A program made the position numbers and the translations under genes. Positions 34,148 to 42,954 of a stretch of 64,000 nt of DNA are shown piece after piece (the first letter of the stretch is position 1; each line of letters starts with the position of its first letter). The notes under the pieces are model-generated. The model saw only the letters and a list, made by a program, of their open reading frames with translations, made no database searches and had not been told where the DNA came from. The stretch is from Streptomyces echinatus (GTDB lineage Bacteria; Actinomycetota; Actinomycetes; Streptomycetales; Streptomycetaceae), in the NCBI RefSeq assembly GCF_014203595.1, contig NZ_JACHJK010000004.1, positions 62,001-126,000 of the forward strand, in the 5' to 3' direction.

Positions 34148-34757
34148 ATGAACCACGTGACGCTGCAGGCGGACGACACGCCGGTGGTGGCGGGTTACCG
34201 GCTCGCCGCCCGGCTGGGCGCGGGAGGGGGCCGGGCGGCGCGGAGGCCCGGGGGCGTACACCGCGGAACTGATCGACGCCGACCCGGACGGCGCACTGCC
34301 CTGGCTGGCCACGCTGTACGTTTCCGGCCCGTCCCTGGCGCAGGCCGTGGCCCGGCGCGGGCGGCTTCCGGTGCAGGCCGTGCTGTGGCTGATGGCGGGG
34401 GTGGCCGAGGCGTTGCAGGCCATCCATGCCGAGGGTGCCGTACACCGGGATTTGAAGCCGTCGAACGTGCTGCTGGCCGCCGACGGGCCCCGGGTGATCG
34501 ACTTCGGGATCGCGCTGGCCGCGGACGGGACGTCGTACACGGCGACCGGCAGCACGATCGGCACGCCCGCGTTCATGGCCCCGGTCATGGACGCGAAGGA
34601 CCGGCCGGGTGGCCGGGACGCGGCGACGGGTTTCACGGCCTCCGGCGGAGGAGCGTCGGCCCGGTCGTCGGCGTCCGCGTCGGTGTCCGCGTCCGGTGCC
34701 TCGCCTGGGGGCGCGCGCCCGGAGGGGTTCCCCCAGGTGCGGCTGGACGGCGGCGGC
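34148..34757 (+). pseudogene. Ser/Thr protein kinase remnant, deleted and frame-shifted
   Basis: MNHVTLQADDTPVVAGYRLAARLGAGG starts as a Streptomyces Ser/Thr kinase but jumps, in another frame, to AYTAELIDADPDGALPWLAT, so the glycine-rich loop end and catalytic-lysine region (about 50 codons) are missing. The rest keeps VHRDLKPSNVLLAADGPRVIDFGIAL and GTPAFMAP, then passes into a Ser/Ala-rich sequence without the rest of the kinase domain. Two intact relatives lie at 38.2 and 40.4 kb. A MITE-like element abuts the 3' side. Confidence 0.8.
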
Positions 34758-34806
34758 CTAGGGGGTTTCGTTTGGATCAGGTCGGATCAGGCCGCGGCGT
34801 CCGGTG

Positions 34807-34844
34807 ATGGGGGTACCTCCCACGCCGTTCAGGCAGTGGGGGAG
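34807..34844. repeat. nested short palindromic repeat 1 inside MITE copy B
   Basis: A 38-base block beginning ATGGGGGTACCTCCCAC and ending AGTGGGGGAG. It is absent from copy A, which has only CGGTG here. CTCCCAC and GTGGGGGAG can pair. Confidence 0.75.
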
Positions 34845-34905
34845 CATCGCAAGGCGGAGGATCATCCGCGTACTGGGCGTACTCGGGTGGTCCGACAACG
34901 CGGCG

Positions 34906-34936
34906 TGGGGGTACCCCCGGCCGAAGGCTGGGGGAG
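34906..34936. repeat. nested short palindromic repeat 2 inside MITE copy B
   Basis: A 31-base block of the form TGGGGGTACCCCCGG...AAGGCTGGGGGAG, absent from copy A (AGG there). It shares its ends with repeat 1 and with short hairpins common in Streptomyces genomes (recalled). Confidence 0.75.
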
Positions 34937-34982
34937 TGCCGTGCCGGGCGTCGCGGACCCGGGCTGATCCAAACGAAACCCC

Positions 34983-35297
34983 CTAGCCCATCCCCGCCAG
35001 CCGCAGCAGCGCCGTCGTCGTCGCCGCGCCCAGGACGACGAGGGCGAAGGGCGCCCGGCGCCAGGCCAGGGCGGCGCCGGCCAGGACCCCGGCGGGGCGG
35101 GCCCAGCCCGCGAAGCCGCCGGCCTCGGTCAGGGCGCCCGTGGCCAGCAGGGCGACGAGCAGCACCACCGCGCCGGCCGAGGCCAGTTCCTGGACCCGGG
35201 GCGGGACGGTCACCCGGCCGTGCAGCACCGGGCCGACCAGCCGGAAGGCGTACGTGCCGACGGCCAGGGCGAGGATCACGGCGAGCGTCGGGTTCAC
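34983..35297 (-). CDS. azlD: AzlD-family branched-chain amino acid export subunit
   Basis: A 104-residue membrane protein with about three to four helices from GTG 35297: VNPTLAVILALAVGTYAFRLVGPVL is the standard AzlD opening, with VVLLVALLATGALTEAG and PFALVVLGAATTTALLRLAGMG following. With AzlC it forms a small exporter of branched-chain amino acids or analogues. It overlaps azlC by GTGA. Its stop codon TAG is part of the CTAG end of the MITE copy B. Confidence 0.85.
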   Translation of the reverse strand: MNPTLAVILALAVGTYAFRLVGPVLHGRVTVPPRVQELASAGAVVLLVALLATGALTEAGGFAGWARPAGVLAGAALAWRRAPFALVVLGAATTTALLRLAGMG

Positions 35298-36001
35298 GCG
35301 GCGGCTCCCGGCGCGGCGGCCGGGCGCCGGTGCAGGAGCAGCCCGGCGAGCGCGAGCAGCACCGGCACCCCGGCCGGGACGGCGGGCGTGGCCGCGAGTG
35401 CCAGGGCGGCGCCGAGCAGTGCGCAGCGTCGTACCGCCGCGTCGGCGCGCAGGATGGGCAGGACCAGGGCGACCAGGACGGCGGGGAAAGCCGCGTCCAG
35501 GCCGTAGCGGGCGGTGTCGCCGAGCGCGCTGCCCGCGAGGGCGCCGGCCAGGACGCCGGTGTTCCACACGGCGAACAGGCCGAGCCCGGATATCCAGAAC
35601 GCCCGCCGCTGCCGTGCCGGGTCCGGCTGGGCCAGGGCGAAGGCGACCGTCTCGTCGGTGACCAGGTGGGCGCCGAGGAAGCGGCCGGCGCGGCCGGTGC
35701 CGAGGATCTCGGCCACGGCCAGACTGAAGGCGGCGGTCCGGGTGTTGAGGAGCAGCCCGGTGGCGACGGCGGCGGCCGGGCCGCCCCCGGCGAGCAGCAC
35801 GCCCACCGCGCTGAACTGGGCCGATCCGGCGTACACCACCAGTGACATCAGCACCGGCACCCAGACCGGCAGCCCGCCGGCGACGGAGACGGCGCCGAAG
35901 GAGACGCCAACGACACCGCTGGCCAGCCAGACGAGCGAGCTGTCACGGACCAGGGAGCGGTCTCCGGCCGCACCTGTGGTTGTTCGCTGTACCGAACGCA
36001 T
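35294..36001 (-). CDS. azlC: AzlC-family branched-chain amino acid export permease
   Basis: A 235-residue permease. The conserved core VYAGSAQFSAVGVLLAGGGP and LLNTRTAAFSLAVAEIL, then HLVTDETVAFALAQ, is diagnostic of AzlC. It has about six helices. ATG 36001 overlaps a palindrome of the divergent cupin regulator, which probably represses it. In Bacillus this export pair protects against leucine analogues; the exact substrate here is unknown. Confidence 0.9.
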   Translation of the reverse strand: MRSVQRTTTGAAGDRSLVRDSSLVWLASGVVGVSFGAVSVAGGLPVWVPVLMSLVVYAGSAQFSAVGVLLAGGGPAAAVATGLLLNTRTAAFSLAVAEILGTGRAGRFLGAHLVTDETVAFALAQPDPARQRRAFWISGLGLFAVWNTGVLAGALAGSALGDTARYGLDAAFPAVLVALVLPILRADAAVRRCALLGAALALAATPAVPAGVPVLLALAGLLLHRRPAAAPGAAA

Positions 36002-36034
36002 GTTTCCTAGAATGAACAGCGAACGCCTCGTTCG
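35982..36034. promoter_or_regulatory. azlC / XRE-cupin divergent promoter with CGAACG palindromes
   Basis: GTTCG-N6-CGAAC spans 35982-35997 and CGAACG-CCT-CGTTCG spans 36020-36034, on both sides of a -10-like TAGAAT at 36008-36013. Further GCGAACG half-sites follow at about 36041 and 36060. The geometry suggests autoregulation plus azlC control by the XRE-cupin protein. Confidence 0.6.
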
Positions 36035-36070
36035 TCAAGGCGAACGATCGTACCGATGGAGCGAACGGTC

Positions 36071-36634
36071 ATGTCCGAGGTACCCGCCCGGCTCCCGCTG
36101 GAGTGGATCGCCGCCTCCCTGAAGCGGGAGCGCGGCCGTGCCGGTCTGTCCCTGTCCGAGCTGGCCAAGCGCGCCGGTGTCGCCAAGTCCACGCTGTCCC
36201 AGCTGGAGGCGGCGAGCGGGAACCCGAGCATGGAGACCATCTGGGCGCTCGCGGTGGCGCTCGGCGTGCCCTTCAGCGCACTGGTCGAGCCGCCCGCGCC
36301 GGCGATCCAGGTGATCCGGGCCGGGGAGGGGCCCACCGTCCGCTCCGAGCAGTCCAGCTACCTGGCCTCGCTGCTCTCCGCCTGCCCCCCGGGCGCGCGC
36401 AGGGACATCTATTACGTCTGGCTGGAACCCGGATCCGTACGGGATTCCGAGCCGCACATTCCCGGGACCACCGAGCACATCGTGGTCGGCGAGGGGAAGG
36501 TCAAGGCGGGGCCGCGCGGAGAAGCGGTCGAGCTGGGACCGGGGGATTACATGTCGTATCGCGGGGATGTGCCGCACGCGTACGAGGCGCTCGCGGACGG
36601 AACCAAGTTCGTCCTGATCATGCAGCACATGTGA
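36071..36634 (+). CDS. XRE-family regulator with cupin domain
   Basis: A 187-residue regulator. ATG 36071 is preferred because GGAG lies 9 bases upstream; ATG 36056 is possible. The HTH is IAASLKRERGRAGLSLSELAKRAGVAKSTLSQLEAASGNPSMETIWALAVALGVP, and the cupin ligand domain is YYVWLEPGSVRDSEPHIPGTTEHIVVGEG with GPGDYMSYRGDVPHAYEAL. Cupin regulators of this sort often sit beside azlCD. It likely senses an exported amino acid or small molecule and controls azlCD and itself. Confidence 0.9.
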   Translation: MSEVPARLPLEWIAASLKRERGRAGLSLSELAKRAGVAKSTLSQLEAASGNPSMETIWALAVALGVPFSALVEPPAPAIQVIRAGEGPTVRSEQSSYLASLLSACPPGARRDIYYVWLEPGSVRDSEPHIPGTTEHIVVGEGKVKAGPRGEAVELGPGDYMSYRGDVPHAYEALADGTKFVLIMQHM

Positions 36635-36657
36635 ACCGGAAATGAACCGGAAAAGGC

Positions 36658-36690
36658 AGGAGCCCCGTTGCCGGACGGCGCGGGGCTCCT
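36658..36690. terminator. bidirectional terminator between the cupin regulator and the cold-shock gene
   Basis: AGGAGCCCCG at 36658-36667 pairs perfectly with CGGGGCTCCT at 36681-36690 around a 13-base loop. It is placed 24 bases after one stop and 37 bases after the other, on convergent genes. Confidence 0.85.
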
Positions 36691-36726
36691 TGGGTACTGC
36701 ACTCAGGTTCTGCGATCAGGCAGTGA

Positions 36727-36930
36727 TCAGACGGGGGTGACGTTCTCCGCCTGCGGGCCCTTCGGACCCTGGGTCACGTCGAAGCTCACCTGCTGGTTCT
36801 CCTCGAGGGAGCGGAAGCCGGAGGCGTTGATCGCGGAGTAGTGAACGAAGACGTCGGGGCCGCCGCCCTCCTGGGCGATGAAGCCAAAGCCCTTTTCGGC
36901 GTTGAACCACTTCACGGTTCCGGTAGCCAT
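36727..36930 (-). CDS. cold-shock protein (CspA family)
   Basis: A 67-residue single CSD domain. RNP1 is KGFGFIAQ and RNP2 is VFVHYSAI, the two nucleic-acid binding motifs, in [18 protein letters not shown]. The length and the ending [20 protein letters not shown] match streptomycete Csp proteins. It is an RNA chaperone that opens RNA structure. The leader is about 150 bases long and carries a stem-loop, typical of csp genes. Confidence 0.95.
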   Translation of the reverse strand: MATGTVKWFNAEKGFGFIAQEGGGPDVFVHYSAINASGFRSLEENQQVSFDVTQGPKGPQAENVTPV

Positions 36931-37020
36931 AAGCCCTCCTTGGGCTCAAAAGGGTTGCCCTGCTCCAGAACCTGCACGTGCGAAACGGTGCTGCACAACT
37001 GCATTCGTCTGAAAACGACG

Positions 37021-37051
37021 AGAGCCCGCGGTCACATGCTCCGCAGGCTCT
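37021..37051 (-). promoter_or_regulatory. stem-loop in the cold-shock gene leader
   Basis: AGAGCC/GGCTCT plus GCGG/CCGC pair around the loop TCACATGCT with one bulge. It lies about 90 bases upstream of the ATG in the transcribed leader, where csp mRNAs often carry temperature-responsive structure. Confidence 0.5.
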
Positions 37052-37086
37052 GTACTGCAAGGGAAACCAAACTGCAACTTGCGGCG

Positions 37087-37114
37087 AGCCTAGCACGCGG
37101 GCAGCCGAAAGCAA
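37087..37114 (-). promoter_or_regulatory. promoter of the cold-shock gene
   Basis: On the minus strand TTGCTT (37109-37114) and TAGGCT (37087-37092) are separated by 16 bases, a good HrdB-type pair. It predicts a leader of about 150 bases. Confidence 0.55.
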
Positions 37115-37204
37115 TAGGGATCAAGATCACGTCACTCGGATGTTTGAACCTTCGCTAGCCCGTTTGGGGGCGGGGTCGGTCCCAGCACCGTACAGCACGG
37201 GGTC

Positions 37205-38065
<861 letters not shown>

Positions 38066-38212
38066 CCCTTCGTCCCGCCGTCACCTCCGCACCTGGTCCC
38101 CCCGCGTCGGTTCGGCGAGCGGTTTCCCGGCGGACGGGAGGGCCGGGCTGCTGCGGCTCCGGCCCCTCGTCACTACGCTGCTGTCCACCAGGCGTTGGGG
38201 GGAGAGTGCGCC

Positions 38213-40270
38213 ATGCAGCCGCTGGAAGTCGACGAGCCGGCCACCGTCGGGCCGTACCGGCTGCTGGGCCGGCTCGGCTCCGGTGGCATGGGCCGGGTCT
38301 ATCTCGGCCGCAGCGCGGGCGGCCGTACCGTCGCCGTGAAGATCGTGCACCCGCACTTCGCGCTGGACGAGGAGTTCCGCGCCCGCTTCCGGCGCGAGGT
38401 GGAGGCCGCCCGGCGGGTCGGCGGCGCCTGGACCGCGCCCGTCCTGGACGCGGACCCGGAGGCCGCGGTGCCCTGGGTCGCCACCGCCTACGCGGCCGGC
38501 CCCTCCCTCGCGGCGGCCGTCTCCGAGGGCGGCCCGCTGCCCGCGCACACCGTGCGGGCCCTGGGGGCGGGGCTCGCCGAGGCGCTGACGGCCGTACACG
38601 AACAGGGCCTCGTCCACCGCGACGTGAAGCCCTCCAACGTCCTGCTGACCCTGGACGGGCCGCTGCTGATCGACTTCGGCATCGCGCGCGCCATGGACGG
38701 CACGGCGTCCCTCACCTCCACCGGCGTCTCGATCGGCTCGCCCGGTTACGTGTCGCCCGAGCAGATCCTCGGCAAGGGCGTCACCGGCGCCGCGGACGTC
38801 TTCTCCCTCGGTGCCGTCCTCGCCTACGCGGCCACGGGGGAGCAGCCCTTCCGCGGTGACTCCTCGGCCGCGCTGCTGTACAAGGTCGTCCACGAGGAGC
38901 CCGAACTCGGCGGGCTCGACGGTGAGCTGCGCGAGCTGGCCGCGGCCTGCCTGACCAAGGACCCCGCCGCCCGGCCCGGCCCCGCCGAGGTCAGCCGGCG
39001 GCTCGCCCCGGAAGGTGCCGCCCGGCTGGTCGCGGGCGGCTGGCTGCCGGGCACCCTGGTGGAACAGGTCAGCCGCGGCGTGGTACGCCTGCTCAACCTG
39101 GACACACAGGAGACGGCACCCTCCGGGCCGGTCGGCTTCAGCACCCCCTCGGTACCGGGAGCCACGGGCTCCGGTTCGGTGGGGGGCGGGGCGGGGGGTT
39201 CGGGGGCTGGTGCGCTTGAGGGGCGGTCGGCGGGTCCGGGTTCCTCGGCGGCTGGTGCGCTTGCGGGTTGGGCGGGTCCCGGTTCCTCGGCGGCCGGTCC
39301 GGTGGTCCAGAGTGCTTCGGTGGGCGGGGCGGCGGTCCCGGGTGAGGGGACTTCGGGAGGCGGCGGGGGATTCGGGCCCGCGCCCGTGATGAACCCGGGG
39401 ACGGGGGCGGACGCCGGCCCGACGGGCGGCTCCGGCGGCTCCGGTGACGGGAGCGCGGGGACTTTCGGTTCGGCCGGCGCGGCCGCGGGGCCCTTCGGCC
39501 CGACGACCGGCGTGGGCGGAGTGCCCGCCGGAGCGACCGTCGTGCCCGGGCCGCGTGACGTGCCGCCGCCCGGCCGGGTCACCGTCAGCGTCGCTGCGGA
39601 CTCCGCACCGGGGGAGGGCGGCCGGGGCCGCCGGGTGAGCTGCACGGTCGTACTGGCGGTCGCCGGCGCGCTGGTCGTGGCGTCCGTGGGGCTCGGCGCC
39701 CTGGTGCGGCCCTGGTTCGAAGGAGGCGGCGCGGACACCGACGCGAGCAGCGGCACCGCCCGCTCCCCGGCGCCCGCCACGACCAGCGGCAGCCCGGCCA
39801 CGGGCGATCTCCCCGCGGGCGGCGGCCCCACCACCCGAGGCCCCGGCCAGGGCGGCTCCCCCACCGGCAGCCCCTCCGCGGGCAGTGCCTCGGCGGGCGT
39901 CCCCACCCCCGGCCCCGGCGCGATCCCCGGCCGCTACCTCGGCAGCTGGGAGGGTCAGGCCACCGGCCTCGGCGGCAGCCTGCCCATGGGCACCTTCCGC
40001 GTCACCGTCCATCAGGCCGCCGTCGGCGAGGAGCTGGGACGGCTCCGGCAGACCGACCAGATCGGAGCCGTCTGCACCGACATCCTCACCCTGAAGAAGG
40101 TGACCGGGACACAGATCCTCGCGACCTCGGTGGGCGCCGCCGGCAACCACGCCGGCTGCGACCCCACCCCGCACCAGATCGAGTTGACGCCGGTCGGCGA
40201 CGATCTGAGGTACACGTCGGACAGTTCGGAAGAAGGCAACCCGACTTCGCGGATGTCAAGGGTCGGTTAG
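38213..40270 (+). CDS. membrane Ser/Thr protein kinase (PknB-like)
   Basis: A 685-residue eukaryotic-type kinase from ATG 38213, with GGGGGGAGAG upstream. The kinase domain covers about residues 13-275: glycine loop LGSGGMGRVYLG, catalytic lysine AVKIVH, HRDVKPSN and DFGIAR. A low-complexity Gly/Ser/Pro linker of about 150 residues (with short repeats such as GSSAAG) precedes one helix, VVLAVAGALVVASVGLGALV, and an outer domain GRYLGSWEGQATGLGG...TDILTLKKVTG with two cysteines. The outer part may sense a ligand. An adjacent related kinase follows. Confidence 0.9.
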   Translation: MQPLEVDEPATVGPYRLLGRLGSGGMGRVYLGRSAGGRTVAVKIVHPHFALDEEFRARFRREVEAARRVGGAWTAPVLDADPEAAVPWVATAYAAGPSLAAAVSEGGPLPAHTVRALGAGLAEALTAVHEQGLVHRDVKPSNVLLTLDGPLLIDFGIARAMDGTASLTSTGVSIGSPGYVSPEQILGKGVTGAADVFSLGAVLAYAATGEQPFRGDSSAALLYKVVHEEPELGGLDGELRELAAACLTKDPAARPGPAEVSRRLAPEGAARLVAGGWLPGTLVEQVSRGVVRLLNLDTQETAPSGPVGFSTPSVPGATGSGSVGGGAGGSGAGALEGRSAGPGSSAAGALAGWAGPGSSAAGPVVQSASVGGAAVPGEGTSGGGGGFGPAPVMNPGTGADAGPTGGSGGSGDGSAGTFGSAGAAAGPFGPTTGVGGVPAGATVVPGPRDVPPPGRVTVSVAADSAPGEGGRGRRVSCTVVLAVAGALVVASVGLGALVRPWFEGGGADTDASSGTARSPAPATTSGSPATGDLPAGGGPTTRGPGQGGSPTGSPSAGSASAGVPTPGPGAIPGRYLGSWEGQATGLGGSLPMGTFRVTVHQAAVGEELGRLRQTDQIGAVCTDILTLKKVTGTQILATSVGAAGNHAGCDPTPHQIELTPVGDDLRYTSDSSEEGNPTSRMSRVG

Positions 40271-40403
40271 CCCGCTCCACCCAGCCCCTGTCGCTCCGCC
40301 GCACCCCGCCGTCACTACTGTGTCCGCGTTGGCGAACGCCGGCCCACACGTATCGGCCACGCCGGGCGTACCACGCGACGGGGAAGGACGGGAAGATCCC
40401 GCC

Positions 40404-42872
40404 ATGGAGACACTGCAGGCTGACGACCCGCGCGAGTTGGGCAGCTACCGGATGCTGGGCAGACTCGGAGCCGGCGGCATGGGCCGGGTCTATCTGGCCC
40501 GCTCGCCCGGCGGGCGGACCGTCGCCGTCAAGGTCGTACGTCCCGACCTCGCCGCCGACCCGGGCTTCCGCGAACGCTTCCGGCACGAGGCCGAGATAGC
40601 CCAGGCCGTCTCCGGCCAGTACACCGCCGCGGTCGTGGACGCCGACCCCGAGGCGCCGCTGCCCTGGCTGGCCACCTCGTACGTCCTCGGCCCGGACCTG
40701 ACCGAGGTCGTCGCCACGCACGGTCCGCTGCCGGAGCACACCGTGCGCGCGCTCGGCGCCGGGCTCGCCGCCGCGCTCCAGGAGATCCACGCGGCCGGTC
40801 TCGTCCACCGCGACCTCAAACCGTCGAACGTGCTGCTCGCCGCGGACGGCCCGCGCGTCATCGACTTCGGCATCGCGCGCGCCGTGGACGGCACGCGGAT
40901 GACCCAGACCGGGGTCGTGGTCGGCTCGCCCGGCTACATGCCCCCGGAGCAGGCCATGGGCAAGGACGTCGGCCCGGCCGGCGACGTCTTCTCCCTCGGC
41001 GCGGTCCTCGCCTTCGCGGCCGGCGGGCGCAGCGCCTTCGGCGACGGGGCCGCCTCGCACGCGGCGCTGCTCTATCAAGTGGTGCACGGGGACGCCGACC
41101 TGACGGGCGTACCGCGCTCGCTCCTCGGCCTGGTCCGTGCCTGTCTGCAGAAGGACCCGGCCGGCCGGCCCGCGCCGGCCGAGATCGTCGCCGCGCTGGC
41201 CCCGGGGGGCGTCGAGGGCGTCCTCCGCGACTGGCTGCCCTCGGCCGTCGCCTCCACGATCGCCACCCACGCGGCCGGGATCCTGGACCTGGAGGCACCG
41301 GAAGCGCAGCCGCCGGCGGCGGGCGGCGCGGGTGCCGCCGCCGGTGCCGCCGGTGCCGGGTTCGGCCCCGCGCCGACGATGCTGGCCGGTGCGGGGACGC
41401 CTCCCGGCGGGATCGGGCAGCCCGTGGGCGGGTACGGCGTGCCTTCCGGTGGGGGCGGGCAGCCCGTGGGCGGGTACGGCGTGCCTTCCGGTGGGGGCGG
41501 GCAGTCCGCGGCCGGGTACGGGTACCCGCCCGCGCAGGCCGCCGGCCACGGCACGCCTCCCGGCGGCACCCCGGGGCCCGCGCCCGGGTACGGCACGCCC
41601 GTGGACGGGACCGCCGTACCCGGCACCGTGCGGCTCGACGCTTCCGGCTCCTCCGCCGCGCGCCCCACCCGGCGCCGCGCCCTGTCCCTCGCCCTCGGCG
41701 GTGCCGCCGCCGTCGCGGCCGTCGGCGGGGGCGCCGCCTGGTGGTTCGGCCGGGACACCCAGGCCGACGTCACCGGATCCGGAGGCGGGCGCGGCGTCTC
41801 GGGCGAGCCCGCCGCCGAACACTTCACCACCCCGCCCCCCGGAGTCGCCCCGCAGCCGCTGTGGCACCGGGAACTCACCGACGACGGCGCCAGCGCCGTA
41901 CCGCTGCTCGTCCACGACGGCCTGCTGCTGATCAGCGGCGACCCGCTGGTGGCGTACGACGTGAAGACCGGCAAGTCCCGCTGGTCCAAGCCGGACCTCG
42001 TGGTTCCCGGCTCCCAACTGCTCTACCACGACGGCCGGATGTATCTGCCGGACGGCGAGTACGACGGCGTCCTCATCGCCCGCGACGCGGCGACCGGCGA
42101 GGAGGTGTGGCGCAGCCGGCTCGGCAAGCGCATCGACATCGAGGACACCATCGCCATCGACGACCAGCACGTCTACGTCGCGGCGAGCGACTTCAGCGAG
42201 TCCAAGAGCGCCACCGACTACCGCACGGCGGTCGCGGCCGTCAGCCTCGCCACCCGCAGGACCGTGTGGATCCAGAAGCGCGACTGGGGCACCGACGACT
42301 ACGACGTCGAGGGCTCCGTCTCCGGGAAGTACCTGGTCTACGCCGACTCCAAGTTCAACCTCACCGTCCGCGACACCGCCACCGGCGCCCAGCTGTGGAC
42401 GAAGAAGCTCGGCGACGACTGGTCCTGGCGGCCCACCGCCTCCGACGGCCTGGTCTTCCTGCCCGGAGACGAACTGACCGCCGTCGACCTGAAGACCGGG
42501 GCGACCCGCTGGACCCTGTCCCCGAGCGGCCGCCGCGGTTTCTACCCGCCCACCGTCATCGACGGCGTCCTCTACGTCGGCGACCACGACCGCGGCATCT
42601 GGGCCGTCGACGTCCACACCGGCAAGCGGATCTGGCTGTGCGAGGACAACGACCGTGGCGCGCCGGAGGTGTTCGTGAAGTACGGCACCACCCTGTACTG
42701 CGGTGCCCAGGCCGTCGGCGGCGGTGTCGTGGCCCTGGACGCGAAGAGCGGCCGCAAGCGCTGGAGCTGGACCGACAACAAGGGCACCGGCGACCAGTGG
42801 CAGATCGCCCTGTCGGGCAGCCGGCTGCTGATGGCCAACGGCGACGACGTGTACGCGATGCCGGCCGTCTGA
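40404..42872 (+). CDS. membrane Ser/Thr protein kinase with PQQ-type beta-propeller
   Basis: An 822-residue kinase from ATG 40404. The kinase domain starts YRMLGRLGAGGMGRVYLARS, has AVKVVRP, HRDLKPSN and DFGIAR. The linker contains two copies of a 14-residue unit QPVGGYGVPSGGGG. A helix ALSLALGGAAAVAAVGGGAAW then leads to an outer domain with PQQ/WD-like propeller blades: LLISGDPLVAYDVKTGKSRW, VYVAASDF, LYVGDHDRGIWAVDVHTG and GGVVALDAKSGRKRWSW. PQQ propellers on kinases are sensors in actinobacteria; no cofactor is implied. The upstream open extension to 40320 is not needed. Confidence 0.91.
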   Translation: METLQADDPRELGSYRMLGRLGAGGMGRVYLARSPGGRTVAVKVVRPDLAADPGFRERFRHEAEIAQAVSGQYTAAVVDADPEAPLPWLATSYVLGPDLTEVVATHGPLPEHTVRALGAGLAAALQEIHAAGLVHRDLKPSNVLLAADGPRVIDFGIARAVDGTRMTQTGVVVGSPGYMPPEQAMGKDVGPAGDVFSLGAVLAFAAGGRSAFGDGAASHAALLYQVVHGDADLTGVPRSLLGLVRACLQKDPAGRPAPAEIVAALAPGGVEGVLRDWLPSAVASTIATHAAGILDLEAPEAQPPAAGGAGAAAGAAGAGFGPAPTMLAGAGTPPGGIGQPVGGYGVPSGGGGQPVGGYGVPSGGGGQSAAGYGYPPAQAAGHGTPPGGTPGPAPGYGTPVDGTAVPGTVRLDASGSSAARPTRRRALSLALGGAAAVAAVGGGAAWWFGRDTQADVTGSGGGRGVSGEPAAEHFTTPPPGVAPQPLWHRELTDDGASAVPLLVHDGLLLISGDPLVAYDVKTGKSRWSKPDLVVPGSQLLYHDGRMYLPDGEYDGVLIARDAATGEEVWRSRLGKRIDIEDTIAIDDQHVYVAASDFSESKSATDYRTAVAAVSLATRRTVWIQKRDWGTDDYDVEGSVSGKYLVYADSKFNLTVRDTATGAQLWTKKLGDDWSWRPTASDGLVFLPGDELTAVDLKTGATRWTLSPSGRRGFYPPTVIDGVLYVGDHDRGIWAVDVHTGKRIWLCEDNDRGAPEVFVKYGTTLYCGAQAVGGGVVALDAKSGRKRWSWTDNKGTGDQWQIALSGSRLLMANGDDVYAMPAV

Positions 42873-42954
42873 GCCGGGTAGGAACCAGGGCAGGCGCACG
42901 GGGTGACGGGGTGACGGGGTGGGAGGCGTGGGGGGCGTGGGAGACGTGGGCGAC

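Larger units (their letters stand above)
34758..34986. repeat. MITE-like element, copy B (229 bp including CTAG ends)
   Basis: Ends are perfect inverted repeats, CTAG plus GGGGGTTTCGTTTGGATCAG. Apart from two extra blocks it matches the reverse of copy A at 13.7 kb. No transposase gene is inside. The right-hand CTAG forms the stop codon of azlD. An ORF from 34347 reads through the element, which is meaningless coding. Confidence 0.88.

Noticed and set aside
34758..34967. Kinase remnant frame continuing through the MITE, suggesting a fusion protein
   Set aside because: The codons inside the element read the inverted repeat ends; the same DNA in the other copy is non-coding.
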